Shown here in pieces: positions 53,561 to 61,973 of a DNA stretch of 64,000 nt (position 1 is its first letter; each line of letters opens with the position of its first letter). The notes beneath the pieces were generated by a model. The model saw only the letters and a program-made list of their open reading frames with translations. It was not told where the DNA came from and searched no databases. The translations under genes were made by a program, and so were the position numbers. Origin of the DNA: CAUSKK01 sp963532425 (lineage in GTDB: Bacteria; Pseudomonadota; Gammaproteobacteria; Cardiobacteriales; Cardiobacteriaceae); NCBI GenBank assembly GCA_963532425.1, contig CAUSKK010000005.1, forward strand, positions 1 to 64,000, read 5' to 3'.

Positions 53561-55048
53561 CTAAGCTTTCAGCTGTAGCCACTTATTAATGTAGCCGCGC
53601 ACCTGCTGCACCAGGGCCGGGTCTTCGTTGATTTTACGGCCATAGGAGGGAATGAGCTCGGCCAATTTCTCCTCCCAGTGGTTCTGCTGGTAGAGGGTGG
53701 CGAAGGCATCGCGCAGCACGTTCAGCATGATGGCCGGCGCCGTGGACGCCCCCGGGCTGGCGCCCATCAGGGTTACAAAGCTCTTGTCGGCGCTGGAGAC
53801 GATTTCCGTACCGAACTGCAGCTTCGCGCCCTCGGCGGTTTTTTTGATGATTTGCACGCGCTGGCCGGCGGTAATCAGCTCCCAGTCCTCGCGGCGCACG
53901 TTGGGGAAATACTTGGCAATTTCGCGCTGGCGGGCGGCGTCGTTGAGCAGGGCCTGGCCGACCAAATATTTAATCAGGTGGAGATTGTCCCAGCCGACGC
54001 GCAGGATAGCGCCCAGGTTGCTCAGGCGAATGGACTTGAAGAAATCCAGCCAGGAGCCGCGCTTCAGGAATTTGGTGCTGAAGAGGGCGAAGGGGCCGAA
54101 GAGCAGCATTTGCTTGCCGTCCAGATTGCGCAAATCCAGGTGGGGAACGGACATCGGCGGCGCGCCCTGTTCGGCCTTGCCGTAGACCTTGGCCGGGTGG
54201 CGGGCGGCCAGGGCGGGCTTGTCGATGAGCAGGAATTGGCCGCCCACCGGGAAGCCGGCGTAGTTCTTGGCCTCGGCGATGCCGGATTTCTGCAGCAGGC
54301 TGATGCTGGCACCGCCGGCCCCAATGAAGACAAATTTGCCGTTGACGGTGTAGCGCTGGTAGGTCTTCAGATTCATGACCTCAATGTCCCAGCTTTTATC
54401 AGCCTGCTGGCGGAAACCGATAACGCGCTGCTGCAGCCGCTGCTGGTAGTTGGGCCGGCTGCCCAGGGCGGCGGCCAGCTGTAGGGTCAGTTCACCGAAG
54501 TTGATGTCGGTGCCCTCGCTGCTGTGGCTGGCGGCCACGGGCTGGTTCGGGTCGCGGCCTTCCATAATCAGCGGCGCCCAGTTTTTGATTTGTTCCGGGT
54601 CGGCGGAAAACTCCATGTCGGCGAAGAGCGGGTGTTTCTGCAAAGCCTCATGGCGGCGGCGCATATATTCCACGTTGGCTTCGCCCCAGACAAAGGCCAT
54701 ATGGTTGGTGGGGTGAATGAAGGTTTTCGGGTCCTGGAGCCGCTGGTTTTTCACCTGGGAGGCCCAGAACTGCCGGGAGATTTCAAACTGTTCCATGATG
54801 TTCACCGCCCGGCTGGTGGACACCGAGCCATCGGGATTTTCCGGACAGTAGTTGAGTTCGGCGTAGCCGGCGTGGCCGGTGCCGGCGTTGTTCCAGCCGT
54901 CGGTACTTTCGAGGGCGAGGGTTTCGCCCTGTTCCAGCAGCAGTAGTTGCAGCTGGGGCGCGAGCTCCTGCAGATAGGTGGCCAGCGTAATGCTGGCGAT
55001 GCCACCGCCAACCAGTACCACATCAAAACTTTGTTTTTCCACTGTCAT
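53561..55048 (-). CDS. mqo: Malate:quinone oxidoreductase
   Basis: A 495-residue FAD protein at the inner membrane that oxidises malate to oxaloacetate and reduces quinone. FAD motif DVVLVGGGIASITLATYL (about 9-26), the family pieces DGWNNAGTGHA (about 50-60), AGGASISLLQKSGI (about 248-261) and GASPGAST (about 431-438) are present. ATG at 55048 has GAGG 6 bases upstream; the longer open frame is not needed. Mqo with lldD shows electron entry at the quinone level from organic acids. Confidence 0.95.
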   Translation of the reverse strand: MTVEKQSFDVVLVGGGIASITLATYLQELAPQLQLLLLEQGETLALESTDGWNNAGTGHAGYAELNYCPENPDGSVSTSRAVNIMEQFEISRQFWASQVKNQRLQDPKTFIHPTNHMAFVWGEANVEYMRRRHEALQKHPLFADMEFSADPEQIKNWAPLIMEGRDPNQPVAASHSSEGTDINFGELTLQLAAALGSRPNYQQRLQQRVIGFRQQADKSWDIEVMNLKTYQRYTVNGKFVFIGAGGASISLLQKSGIAEAKNYAGFPVGGQFLLIDKPALAARHPAKVYGKAEQGAPPMSVPHLDLRNLDGKQMLLFGPFALFSTKFLKRGSWLDFFKSIRLSNLGAILRVGWDNLHLIKYLVGQALLNDAARQREIAKYFPNVRREDWELITAGQRVQIIKKTAEGAKLQFGTEIVSSADKSFVTLMGASPGASTAPAIMLNVLRDAFATLYQQNHWEEKLAELIPSYGRKINEDPALVQQVRGYINKWLQLKA

Positions 55049-55214
55049 ATTTGCCTCATTGGGAAGTTGAGAAGGGGGCAAAAATTGCCTTTCGGTAATG
55101 TAAAACAGTTTTTGCCCGCCGCGCAATTGCCCGCCGCCTTTTCTTGAAGCCTCCGATTAATTTTTTTTGGCGCGAACGGCCGGGCCGCCGCCGGCCAGAA
55201 ACGAAGCCCGGCGC

Positions 55215-55829
55215 TCAGTCGGGCCGGCTGGTTTTCGGTGGCTGGGCTTTCCGGGCCGGGTCGGGGCGATAGTGGCCGGTGATTTTGAAGCTCCAGAGCA
55301 TGTCCTCCTCCTGGACGCCGGCGCCGATGTTGTGAATAACCAGCGGCGTGCCGTCCTCGGCCTTGCGGTCGGAGACGATGCCGATGTGGGGCCGGCCGTC
55401 GGGCAGATTCCAGCTGACGATGTCGCCGGCCTCGTAGTCCTGGGCGTCGCGGGTCGGGGGCAGGCTCCGGGCGTGGCGCTGGAAGTAGACCTGCAGATTC
55501 GGCACGCGCCGGTGGTCGATGTTGCGGTCGGGGCCCTTCAGTCCCCAGCGCTGGGGATAGAGGCGGAAATGGGCGCGCATGTCCTCGTGGACGCGTTGCT
55601 GCAGGTCGATGCCCTGAAGGCGCAGGGCGCGGACAACCACATCGGTGCACACGCCGCTGGTCATGGGCACGTCGCCGTTGGGATAGGCCAGGACGCGATA
55701 GCTAGCGTCATAGCCGGTGGTCAGGCCGATTTGGGCGCGGCCGTCCTTCACCAGTTCGCTGCGATTCCAGGCCAAGGCGGGCAGCAGCAGGACGGCCAAC
55801 AGGGCACCGAGCAGGGGACGAAGATTCAT
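55215..55829 (-). CDS. DUF1287 periplasmic NlpC/P60-like protein
   Basis: A 204-residue protein with a signal peptide (MNLRPLLGALLAVLLLPALA). It matches the DUF1287 family: TTGYDASY (about 36-43), the likely catalytic cysteine in SGVCTDVVVRALR (about 58-70), DIVSW and the histidine in PHIGIVSD (about 147-154), and VIHNIGAG. The family is thought to be a peptidoglycan-related amidase or peptidase of the papain-like fold. Stands alone between mqo and purH. Confidence 0.85.
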   Translation of the reverse strand: MNLRPLLGALLAVLLLPALAWNRSELVKDGRAQIGLTTGYDASYRVLAYPNGDVPMTSGVCTDVVVRALRLQGIDLQQRVHEDMRAHFRLYPQRWGLKGPDRNIDHRRVPNLQVYFQRHARSLPPTRDAQDYEAGDIVSWNLPDGRPHIGIVSDRKAEDGTPLVIHNIGAGVQEEDMLWSFKITGHYRPDPARKAQPPKTSRPD

Positions 55830-56121
55830 GATTCCTCCGAAAAAGGGGGAATGATAGGCCAGCGCCGGGGGAAGCGCTTCGGTCTTAACAGTTTCCCAAC
55901 TCGAAGCGCTTCGCTCTGAACCTAGAGTTGGGCGAGAAGCGCTTCATTCCATTAGGTCAGGAGAAAGGAAGCGCTTCGAGCTGGGGAAAGTCTTTTACCG
56001 AAGTGCTTCGGTGAGTTGAATCAGACAAGGCCGGGGTATAAAAGGGGGAGCGCTTCGTTACCCGGGCTCGGGTGGAGGGAAGCGCTTCGGTTGCAACGGG
56101 CCGGGGCTGAAGTGCGCCCAT
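55830..56121. repeat. Intergenic GAAGCGCTTC cluster
   Basis: About 290 bases with about eight palindromes or near copies, no gene. Confidence 0.75.
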
Positions 56122-56149
56122 AAAAAAGCCCCCGAAAGGGCTGGGGGCT
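56122..56149 (-). terminator. Terminator of purH
   Basis: On the minus strand AGCCCCCAGCCCTTTCGGGGGCT followed by T6, about 60 bases past the purH stop. Confidence 0.82.
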
Positions 56150-56175
56150 GGTCGCGGACGGAGCCGCCGGGCTGA
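56148..56175. repeat. 28-bp copy of an internal purH segment
   Basis: CTGGTCGCGGACGGAGCC and the next ten bases match 56283-56310 exactly. The latter lies in the purH coding region near its 3-prime end (GGSVRDQE). It lies between the purH stop and its terminator, echoing the tail copies at ccmF and 49.5 kb. Confidence 0.75.
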
Positions 56176-56209
56176 CCACCACGGGGCAGCCCCAGGCGAC
56201 GGGAAGCGC

Positions 56210-57763
56210 CTAGTGCTTAAAGTGGCGCATACCGGTGAAAATCATCGCCAGACCGTGTTCGTTGGCGGCGTCGATACACTCCTGGTCGCGGACGGAGCCG
56301 CCGGGCTGAATGATGGCCTTCACCCCCACGGCGGCGGCCGCATCGACCCCGTCGCGGAAGGGGAAAAAGGCATCGCTGGCCAGCACCGTGCCGGTCAAAT
56401 CGAAGCCCTCATCCTGGGCCTTGAGCACGGCAATGCGGGTGGCGAAAACTCGGCTGGTCTGGCCGGCGCCGATGCCGAGGGTGGCCAAATCCCGGGCCAG
56501 CACAATGGCATTGGATTTCACCGCCCGCACCACGCGCCAGCTAAAGAGCAGGTCGTTCAGCTCCCGGGCGGTGGGTTCGCGGGCGCTGACCACCTGCAAA
56601 TCGCCGTCGCGGACGGTGCCGTTGTCCCACTCCTGCACCAGCAGGCCACTGCGCAGGCCGGTCAGCTGCCAAGCGCGGCCGTCGGGCCAGTCGCTGGCGC
56701 TCACCTCCAGCAGGCGCACATTGACCTTCTGGCCGAAGATGGCCTGGGCCTCGGGGGTAAAGGTCGGCGCCAGTACCACTTCGACGAACTGGCGGGCGAC
56801 GATTTCCGCCGCCACCTCCGCATCGACGCCCCGGTTAAAGGCGATGATGCCGCCGAAGGCACTGGTGGGGTCGCAGCGGTGGGCGCGGTCGTAGGCGCTG
56901 AACAGGTTTTCGCCGATGGCCACGCCGCAGGGGTTGGCGTGCTTGACGATGACACAGGCCGGTTCACTGAAGCGGGCCACGGTCTGCAGGGCGCTGTCGG
57001 CGTCGGCGATGTTGTTGTAGGACAGGGCCTTGCCCTGGAGCTGGCGGGCACTGCCCAGGCCCACCGGCCGACTGCCCACGTAGAAGGCGGCGCGCTGGTG
57101 CGGGTTTTCGCCATAGCGCAGCCGTTCGCGGCAGTGAAATTCGATGCTGAGATTGTCCGGCAGTTCGTTGCCGCCGGCAAATTGCCGTTCCAGATAGTTG
57201 GCGATGGCCCGGTCATAGCTGGCGGTATGCTGGAAGGTCTTCAGGGCCAGGCGCTGGCGCAGGGCCAAATCGAAGGCGTCGTTTTCCAGGGCCTCCAGCA
57301 GCTCCGGATAGTCGGCCGGACTGGTTACCACGCCGACACTGGCATGGTTTTTCGCCGCCGAGCGCAGCATGGCCGGTCCGCCGATGTCGATGTTCTCGAT
57401 GGCCTCGGCCAGGCTAACGCCGGGTTTGGCGATGGTTTCGGCGAAGGGATAGAGATTGACCACGAGCAAATCAATGGCGCCGATGTCCGAGGCGGCCATG
57501 GCGGCGTCGTCCTCGCCGCGCCGGCCGAGTAGCCCGCCGTGAATCTTCGGATGCAGCGTTTTCAGCCGGCCGGCCATCATCTCCGGAAAGCCGGTGTAGG
57601 CGCTGACCTCAATCACCGGCAGTCCGGCCGCCGTCAGCGTGGCAGCGGTGCCGCCGGTGGAGAGCAGCTCGATGCCGAGGGCGTGCAGCCGCTGGGCCAG
57701 TTCGATGAGGCCGCTTTTATCGGAGACGCTCAGCAGAGCGCGCCGGACTTTAATCTGGGACAT
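56210..57763 (-). CDS. purH: Bifunctional AICAR transformylase / IMP cyclohydrolase
   Basis: A 517-residue enzyme for the last two steps of IMP synthesis, upstream of GuaB at 12 kb. The N-terminal cyclohydrolase (MGS-like) domain has LLSVSDKSGL and STGGTA (about 26-31), VSAYTGFPEMM and KTLHPKIHGGLL. The C-terminal transformylase has ERLRYGENPHQ (about 219-229), VKHANPCG (about 257-264) with the catalytic Lys-His, and SDAFFPFRD (about 466-474). ATG at 57763 with GGAGG 5 bases upstream is the start. Divergent from lptD. purD is not adjacent. Confidence 0.96.
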   Translation of the reverse strand: MSQIKVRRALLSVSDKSGLIELAQRLHALGIELLSTGGTAATLTAAGLPVIEVSAYTGFPEMMAGRLKTLHPKIHGGLLGRRGEDDAAMAASDIGAIDLLVVNLYPFAETIAKPGVSLAEAIENIDIGGPAMLRSAAKNHASVGVVTSPADYPELLEALENDAFDLALRQRLALKTFQHTASYDRAIANYLERQFAGGNELPDNLSIEFHCRERLRYGENPHQRAAFYVGSRPVGLGSARQLQGKALSYNNIADADSALQTVARFSEPACVIVKHANPCGVAIGENLFSAYDRAHRCDPTSAFGGIIAFNRGVDAEVAAEIVARQFVEVVLAPTFTPEAQAIFGQKVNVRLLEVSASDWPDGRAWQLTGLRSGLLVQEWDNGTVRDGDLQVVSAREPTARELNDLLFSWRVVRAVKSNAIVLARDLATLGIGAGQTSRVFATRIAVLKAQDEGFDLTGTVLASDAFFPFRDGVDAAAAVGVKAIIQPGGSVRDQECIDAANEHGLAMIFTGMRHFKH

Positions 57764-57789
57764 GGGTTCCTCCACGGTGAAAAGCGCCA

Positions 57790-57795
57790 ATTATA
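57790..57795 (-). promoter_or_regulatory. Probable -10 element of purH
   Basis: On the minus strand a perfect TATAAT lies 27 bases before the purH ATG. The -35 (CCGAAG at 57818-57813) is poor, so activation or repression by a purine regulator is possible; no clear PurR-like site is seen. Confidence 0.4.
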
Positions 57796-57852
57796 AGATT
57801 TTTCCCCGGACGCTTCGGCTACACTAGCGGCCTTTTAACCGAGACCTGCACC

Positions 57853-59952
57853 GTGAAAATCCTTCCCCTTCCTCTCCTGTTGGGGGCGCCGTTGCTCTGG
57901 GGGCAACAGTGCCCCGTTGACCCGCTGGTGGCGGCCCTGAACCCCGAGCGCTTCCACGATGATTTTGTCCGGGTGCAGGCCGAGGCCGCCGAGGGCAACT
58001 ACCAGTCGGCCCAGCTCAGCGGCGGCGTGGTGCTGACCCAGGGTGAGAAGCGCTTCACGGCGCCGGCGGTGCAGTATTCACCGGCCCTGGAAATGGGCAG
58101 CATCGCCAGCGACGCCGTCTTCGCCGACCCGCAGACGGTGATTCGCGGCCAGGGGGTGCAATTCAATCTGCGCGAGAAGACGGCCCATTTCCGCCGGGCC
58201 GAATACTATCTGGACAAACAGCAGGCCAGCGGGGCCGCCGACGATGTCCACATCGACGAGAACCAGCACCTTGACCAAATGGCCAATGCCACCTGGAGCA
58301 CCTGCAACCGCATCAATCCCGACTGGCACCTGCAGGCCGCCAGCCTCACCCTCGACCGGCGCCAGAACCGGGCCATCGCCCGCCACATGACCTTCCGGCT
58401 GCGCGGCTGGCCGGTGCTCTATCTGCCCTATTTCTCCTATCCCATCGGCCCCGGCCGCCAGAGCGGTTTCCTCACCCCCAACCTCTACACCAGCAGCAAC
58501 CGGGGGCTGGAACTGTCCGTGCCCTACTACTGGAACATCGCCCCCAACCTGGACGCCACCACCACCCTGCGGCCGATGACCAAGCAGGGCCTGATGACCG
58601 AGGGCGAGCTGCGCTACCTCGGCGAACGCCAGCGCGGCCAGCTCAACGGCGCCTTTCTCTGGAACAACAAGCCGCACAAGCGCTGGCACGGCAGCTGGCA
58701 GCATCAGTATGTTTACGGCCGCTGGCACAGCGATTTGCACCTCCAGCAGGTGTCCGACGTGCACTATCTCAACGATTTCCGCTCGGGCCTTACTGAAACC
58801 AACGATTGGTTCCTGGAACGGCACTGGCGCACGCGCTACGGCCAGCATTGGCAGCTGGAGGTGCAGGACTACCAAATCTCCGACCCGGAGGTCTGGGACA
58901 AGCCGCACAGCAAATTGCCCCAGCTGTCCTATCAAAATCAGTGGCAACGGGGCGATTTCACCGTCAGCGCCCGGGGCGAGGCCACCTATTTCTATAAGCG
59001 CCACGACATCAGCGGCAACCGCTTCAACGGCGAGCTCAGCGCCGACTATGAGCTGCGCCGGGCCCAGGGCTATCTCAAGCCGCGCCTCAGCATCAACGGC
59101 GGCTACTACCAGCTCAACGACGGGGACCGGCTGTACCGGCTGCTGCCCACCTTCAGCCTGGACAGCGGCCTGATTTTTGAGCGCAACACGAAGCGCTTCA
59201 CCCAGACCCTGGAACCGCGTCTCTTCTATGTCTACACGCCGTTCCTCGACCAGAGCGCCTACCCACTCTTCGACACCAGCAACGCCAGCTTGAGCTGGTC
59301 GAACCTGTTCCGGGAAAACTGGTTCACCGGCGGCGACCGGGTGGCCGACAACAATGAAATCCGCGCCGCCCTCACCACCCGCCTGCTCAACAACGACGAC
59401 GGCGGCGAAAAACTGCGCCTGTCCCTGGGGACGGTGCAATATCTGTCCCGGCCGCGCAGCCGCTGGCTGGGAAGCGCTTCGGCCCTGCAGGACAAACGGC
59501 TGCTGGCCAGTGAACTCAACTATCAAATCAATGACCGCTGGGAGCTGGCCGGCCTCAGCCTCTACAACCATAGCGACCGCCAGCTGCACTACAACCGCGT
59601 CGATTTGCGCTTCAAGCTCGGCCCGGAGCAGTTTATATCGCTGGCCCACCGCTACCACCGCGACCGCTTCGACCAGATTTCCCTGCAGGGCCGCTGGCGC
59701 TTCAATGACCGCTGGCAGACCTTTTTCCGCCAGGATTATTCGCTGGCGGAGAAGCGCTCCTTCAATAGCATCGCCGGGGTGGAATACAACGACTGCTGCT
59801 GGTCCTGGCGTCTGGCCGGCAAGCGCTACCGCAATGCCCCCAGCGATAGCCGCCGGCACAATACGCTATACTTGGAGTTCATTTTCAAAGGTCTGGGCAG
59901 CGCTGGTCGCAGTGCCGATGCCCTTCTAAAAAACGAGATTAAGGAGTTCTAA
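57853..59952 (+). CDS. lptD: LPS assembly outer membrane protein LptD
   Basis: A 699-residue outer-membrane beta-barrel that inserts lipopolysaccharide with LptE. GTG start, signal peptide ending near LLWGQ. Residues about 30-170 form the periplasmic jelly-roll (OstA/LptA-like) with DDVHIDE and TWSTCNRINPDWHL; the rest is the barrel. Cysteines at about 20, 151 and 648-649 (DCCW) fit the pairs that form the disulphides needed for assembly. Some palindromes encode EKRF, TKRF and GSASAL in it. Overlaps surA by one base. Confidence 0.94.
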   Translation: MKILPLPLLLGAPLLWGQQCPVDPLVAALNPERFHDDFVRVQAEAAEGNYQSAQLSGGVVLTQGEKRFTAPAVQYSPALEMGSIASDAVFADPQTVIRGQGVQFNLREKTAHFRRAEYYLDKQQASGAADDVHIDENQHLDQMANATWSTCNRINPDWHLQAASLTLDRRQNRAIARHMTFRLRGWPVLYLPYFSYPIGPGRQSGFLTPNLYTSSNRGLELSVPYYWNIAPNLDATTTLRPMTKQGLMTEGELRYLGERQRGQLNGAFLWNNKPHKRWHGSWQHQYVYGRWHSDLHLQQVSDVHYLNDFRSGLTETNDWFLERHWRTRYGQHWQLEVQDYQISDPEVWDKPHSKLPQLSYQNQWQRGDFTVSARGEATYFYKRHDISGNRFNGELSADYELRRAQGYLKPRLSINGGYYQLNDGDRLYRLLPTFSLDSGLIFERNTKRFTQTLEPRLFYVYTPFLDQSAYPLFDTSNASLSWSNLFRENWFTGGDRVADNNEIRAALTTRLLNNDDGGEKLRLSLGTVQYLSRPRSRWLGSASALQDKRLLASELNYQINDRWELAGLSLYNHSDRQLHYNRVDLRFKLGPEQFISLAHRYHRDRFDQISLQGRWRFNDRWQTFFRQDYSLAEKRSFNSIAGVEYNDCCWSWRLAGKRYRNAPSDSRRHNTLYLEFIFKGLGSAGRSADALLKNEIKEF

Positions 59953-61496
59953 TGCGTGCCCATCTTCCGTTGGCATTGTTTCTGGCGCTAAGCGCTTCCC
60001 TCCCCAGCACCGCCGCCCCGACCAAGGCGGCGGTTGCCGTTAAGGCCCCCAAAACTTTAAAAACCAACCCGGCCAAGCCAGCCCCGGCCCCGGCCGCCAA
60101 AGCCGCCCCGGCCAAAACCAATGCCACCAAGCCGGTGGCAAAAGCCAGCGCCACCAAGCCGACGGCTAAACCAGCCCCCGGCCGTCGGGCCAAAATCGCC
60201 ACCGGGGCCAACCGGGGTGCCGGCGGCAATCGGGCCGCCGTGGCGCGCAAATTGAACTGGGCCGCCCCTACAGCGGCCGGAGCCGTGGCCGCCGCCGACT
60301 ATGCCAGCGCCGGCGGGGCCCGGGGCGACGATGTGGGCCTGATTATTAACAATCGGGCCCTGAGTAAAAACGAGGTGCGCCGGGAACTGGCCCTGCTGCG
60401 GCGGACGGCCCCGGCCGGCATTCCGGAAAAACAGCTGCTGGAGGAACTCATTCGCCGCCAGCTGCTGCAGGAGCTGGCCACGCGCAACGATATCAGCGTC
60501 AGCGACGAGGAAATCGACGGCGCCCTGGCCGAGGTGGCCGCCAAGAACCAGCTCAGCACCGGCGCCCTGCTGCAGAAACTGCAGCGGGAAATGGGCCTGA
60601 ACGCGGTGGAATACCGCCGCCATCTGGCCCAGAGCCTGCTGGAGGAAAAGATGAAGATGGAGGCCGTGGCCCCGGAAATCAGCGTGCGCGAGGAGGAAAT
60701 CGACGACCAAATCGCCCAGCTGGCCTACAAGGCGGACACCACCCTGCAGGTGGAAGATTTGCTGCTGCCGCTGCCGCCGGGCACGCCGGAGCAGCGCGGG
60801 CCGCTGATTCAAAAGCTGCTGCAGCAGGTTTCCGGCGCCCTGCGCCAGACCCACAACAATCTGCAGGCCGCCGCCCAGCTGCTGCCCAATGCCCGCTTTA
60901 ACAGTCTGGGCCAGGTGAATCTGCTCCAGGCGCCGCCGCGCTTTGCCCGGGTGCTGGCGAACCTGCCGGTGGGCGAGGTCAGCGCGACGCCGGTCATCGA
61001 CTCCGACGGCATGCACTTCCTGCGCGTGGCGGCCCGGGCGGCCGGCGGCGAGGAGGGCAAGGCCGTGAAAACCACCGAGGCCGATGTGGCGCAGATTCTC
61101 GTGCGCGGCCACGACGCCGGCGCCAAGGAAAAAATCGAGGCCATCTACCGCCAGCTCCAGGGCGGCGCCAACTTCGCCAGCCTGGCCCAGCGCTATTCCG
61201 AGGACAGCGCCTCGGCGGCCAAGGGCGGCGAAATGGGCTATGTCAATGCCGAGGAGCTCGGCGAGGAGTTCGGCCAAGCCCTGGAACGGGCGCCCCTCGG
61301 CCAGGTGCTGCCGCCCTTTGAAACGCCCTTCGGCTGGCACCTGATTCGGGTCAAAGACCGGCGCCAGGTGGACGCCAGCGAAGCCCTGCTGCGTCAGCGT
61401 ATCCGCGTCGGCCTGTTCATGCAGCGGCTGGAGGAAAAATGGCAGCAGAACCTCCAGAATCTACGCCAGGGGGCCTTTGTGAAGGTCAATCTCTAG
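59952..61496 (+). CDS. surA: Periplasmic chaperone / peptidyl-prolyl isomerase SurA
   Basis: A 514-residue protein, longer than usual (about 430). Signal peptide (MRAHLPLALFLALSASLPSTAA), then an unusual Lys/Pro/Ala-rich low-complexity stretch (about 23-95). The SurA N-domain follows (IINNRALSKNEVRRELALL at about 131-149 in essence), a diverged first parvulin domain (about 265-365) and a second canonical one (about 375-475; DVAQILVRGHD, AQRYSEDSASAAKGGEMGYV, PFETPFGWHLIRV). It carries outer-membrane proteins such as LptD, its operon partner. A palindrome copy lies in the signal peptide. Confidence 0.93.
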   Translation: MRAHLPLALFLALSASLPSTAAPTKAAVAVKAPKTLKTNPAKPAPAPAAKAAPAKTNATKPVAKASATKPTAKPAPGRRAKIATGANRGAGGNRAAVARKLNWAAPTAAGAVAAADYASAGGARGDDVGLIINNRALSKNEVRRELALLRRTAPAGIPEKQLLEELIRRQLLQELATRNDISVSDEEIDGALAEVAAKNQLSTGALLQKLQREMGLNAVEYRRHLAQSLLEEKMKMEAVAPEISVREEEIDDQIAQLAYKADTTLQVEDLLLPLPPGTPEQRGPLIQKLLQQVSGALRQTHNNLQAAAQLLPNARFNSLGQVNLLQAPPRFARVLANLPVGEVSATPVIDSDGMHFLRVAARAAGGEEGKAVKTTEADVAQILVRGHDAGAKEKIEAIYRQLQGGANFASLAQRYSEDSASAAKGGEMGYVNAEELGEEFGQALERAPLGQVLPPFETPFGWHLIRVKDRRQVDASEALLRQRIRVGLFMQRLEEKWQQNLQNLRQGAFVKVNL

Positions 61497-61508
61497 GCTA
61501 GCCCCAAC

Positions 61509-61540
61509 GAAGCGCTCCCCCGAGCGCTTTGTTTGTTTTC
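61509..61540 (+). terminator. Palindrome-derived hairpin after surA
   Basis: GAAGCGCTC, CCCC loop and GAGCGCTTTG followed by TTTGTTTTC. The stem is a pair of slightly altered palindromes and the T tail is interrupted, so it is a moderate terminator or attenuator between surA and ksgA. Confidence 0.55.
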
Positions 61541-61605
61541 ACCGGCCCGCCCGGGTTTCTCCGCCGAAGCGCTTCGGCCCCCCAATCCATTACCCAGAAC
61601 CCATC

Positions 61606-61818
61606 ATGAAACAATCCTTTGAAGTTAAAGCCAAAACCCAGCTCGGCCAGCATTTCCTCGCCGACGGGCGCGTCATTGCCCAGCTGATTCACGCCATTAA
61701 TCCGAAGCGGGGCGAATGGCTTTTGAACGACCCACGGGCGTTAAAAAGCCCAGCAAGCACCGCGCTGCAACCCCTGCTGGCTCCCCCAGCGGGGCCACTG
61801 CGGGAGAAACCGCTATGA
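61606..61818 (+). pseudogene. Truncated copy 1 of the ksgA start
   Basis: A 70-codon frame with ribosome binding context and the first 37 codons of KsgA (MKQSFEVKAKTQLGQHFLAD and onward to KRGE), then unrelated residues ending APPAGPLREKPL. It has the SAM-binding GQHFL but no catalytic part. Its stop overlaps the ATG of copy 2 (ATGA). Confidence 0.85.
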
Positions 61819-61973
61819 AACAATCCTTTGAAGTTAAAGCCAAAACCCAGCTCGGTCAGCATTTCCTCGCCGACGAGCGCGTCATCGCCCATCTGATTCA
61901 TGCCATTAATCCGAAGCGGGGCGAGGCCCTGCTGGCTCCCCCAGCGGGGCCGCTGCGGGAGAAACTGCTATGA
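61815..61973 (+). pseudogene. Truncated copy 2 of the ksgA start
   Basis: A 52-codon frame with the same first 37 or so residues as KsgA (two changes, Glu for Gly and His for Gln), then APPAGPLREKLL and a stop overlapping the true ksgA ATG by four bases. The GGGAG within it is the ribosome binding site for ksgA, so its translation could be coupled to ksgA. Confidence 0.85.

Noticed and set aside
56213..57532. Long open frame opposite purH
   Set aside because: It is the antisense of a well-supported gene with high GC third positions; composition is His/Gly/Ala-rich and shadow-like.
57853..59859. Antisense frame across lptD
   Set aside because: Its residues mirror codon bias of lptD and it has no start signals.
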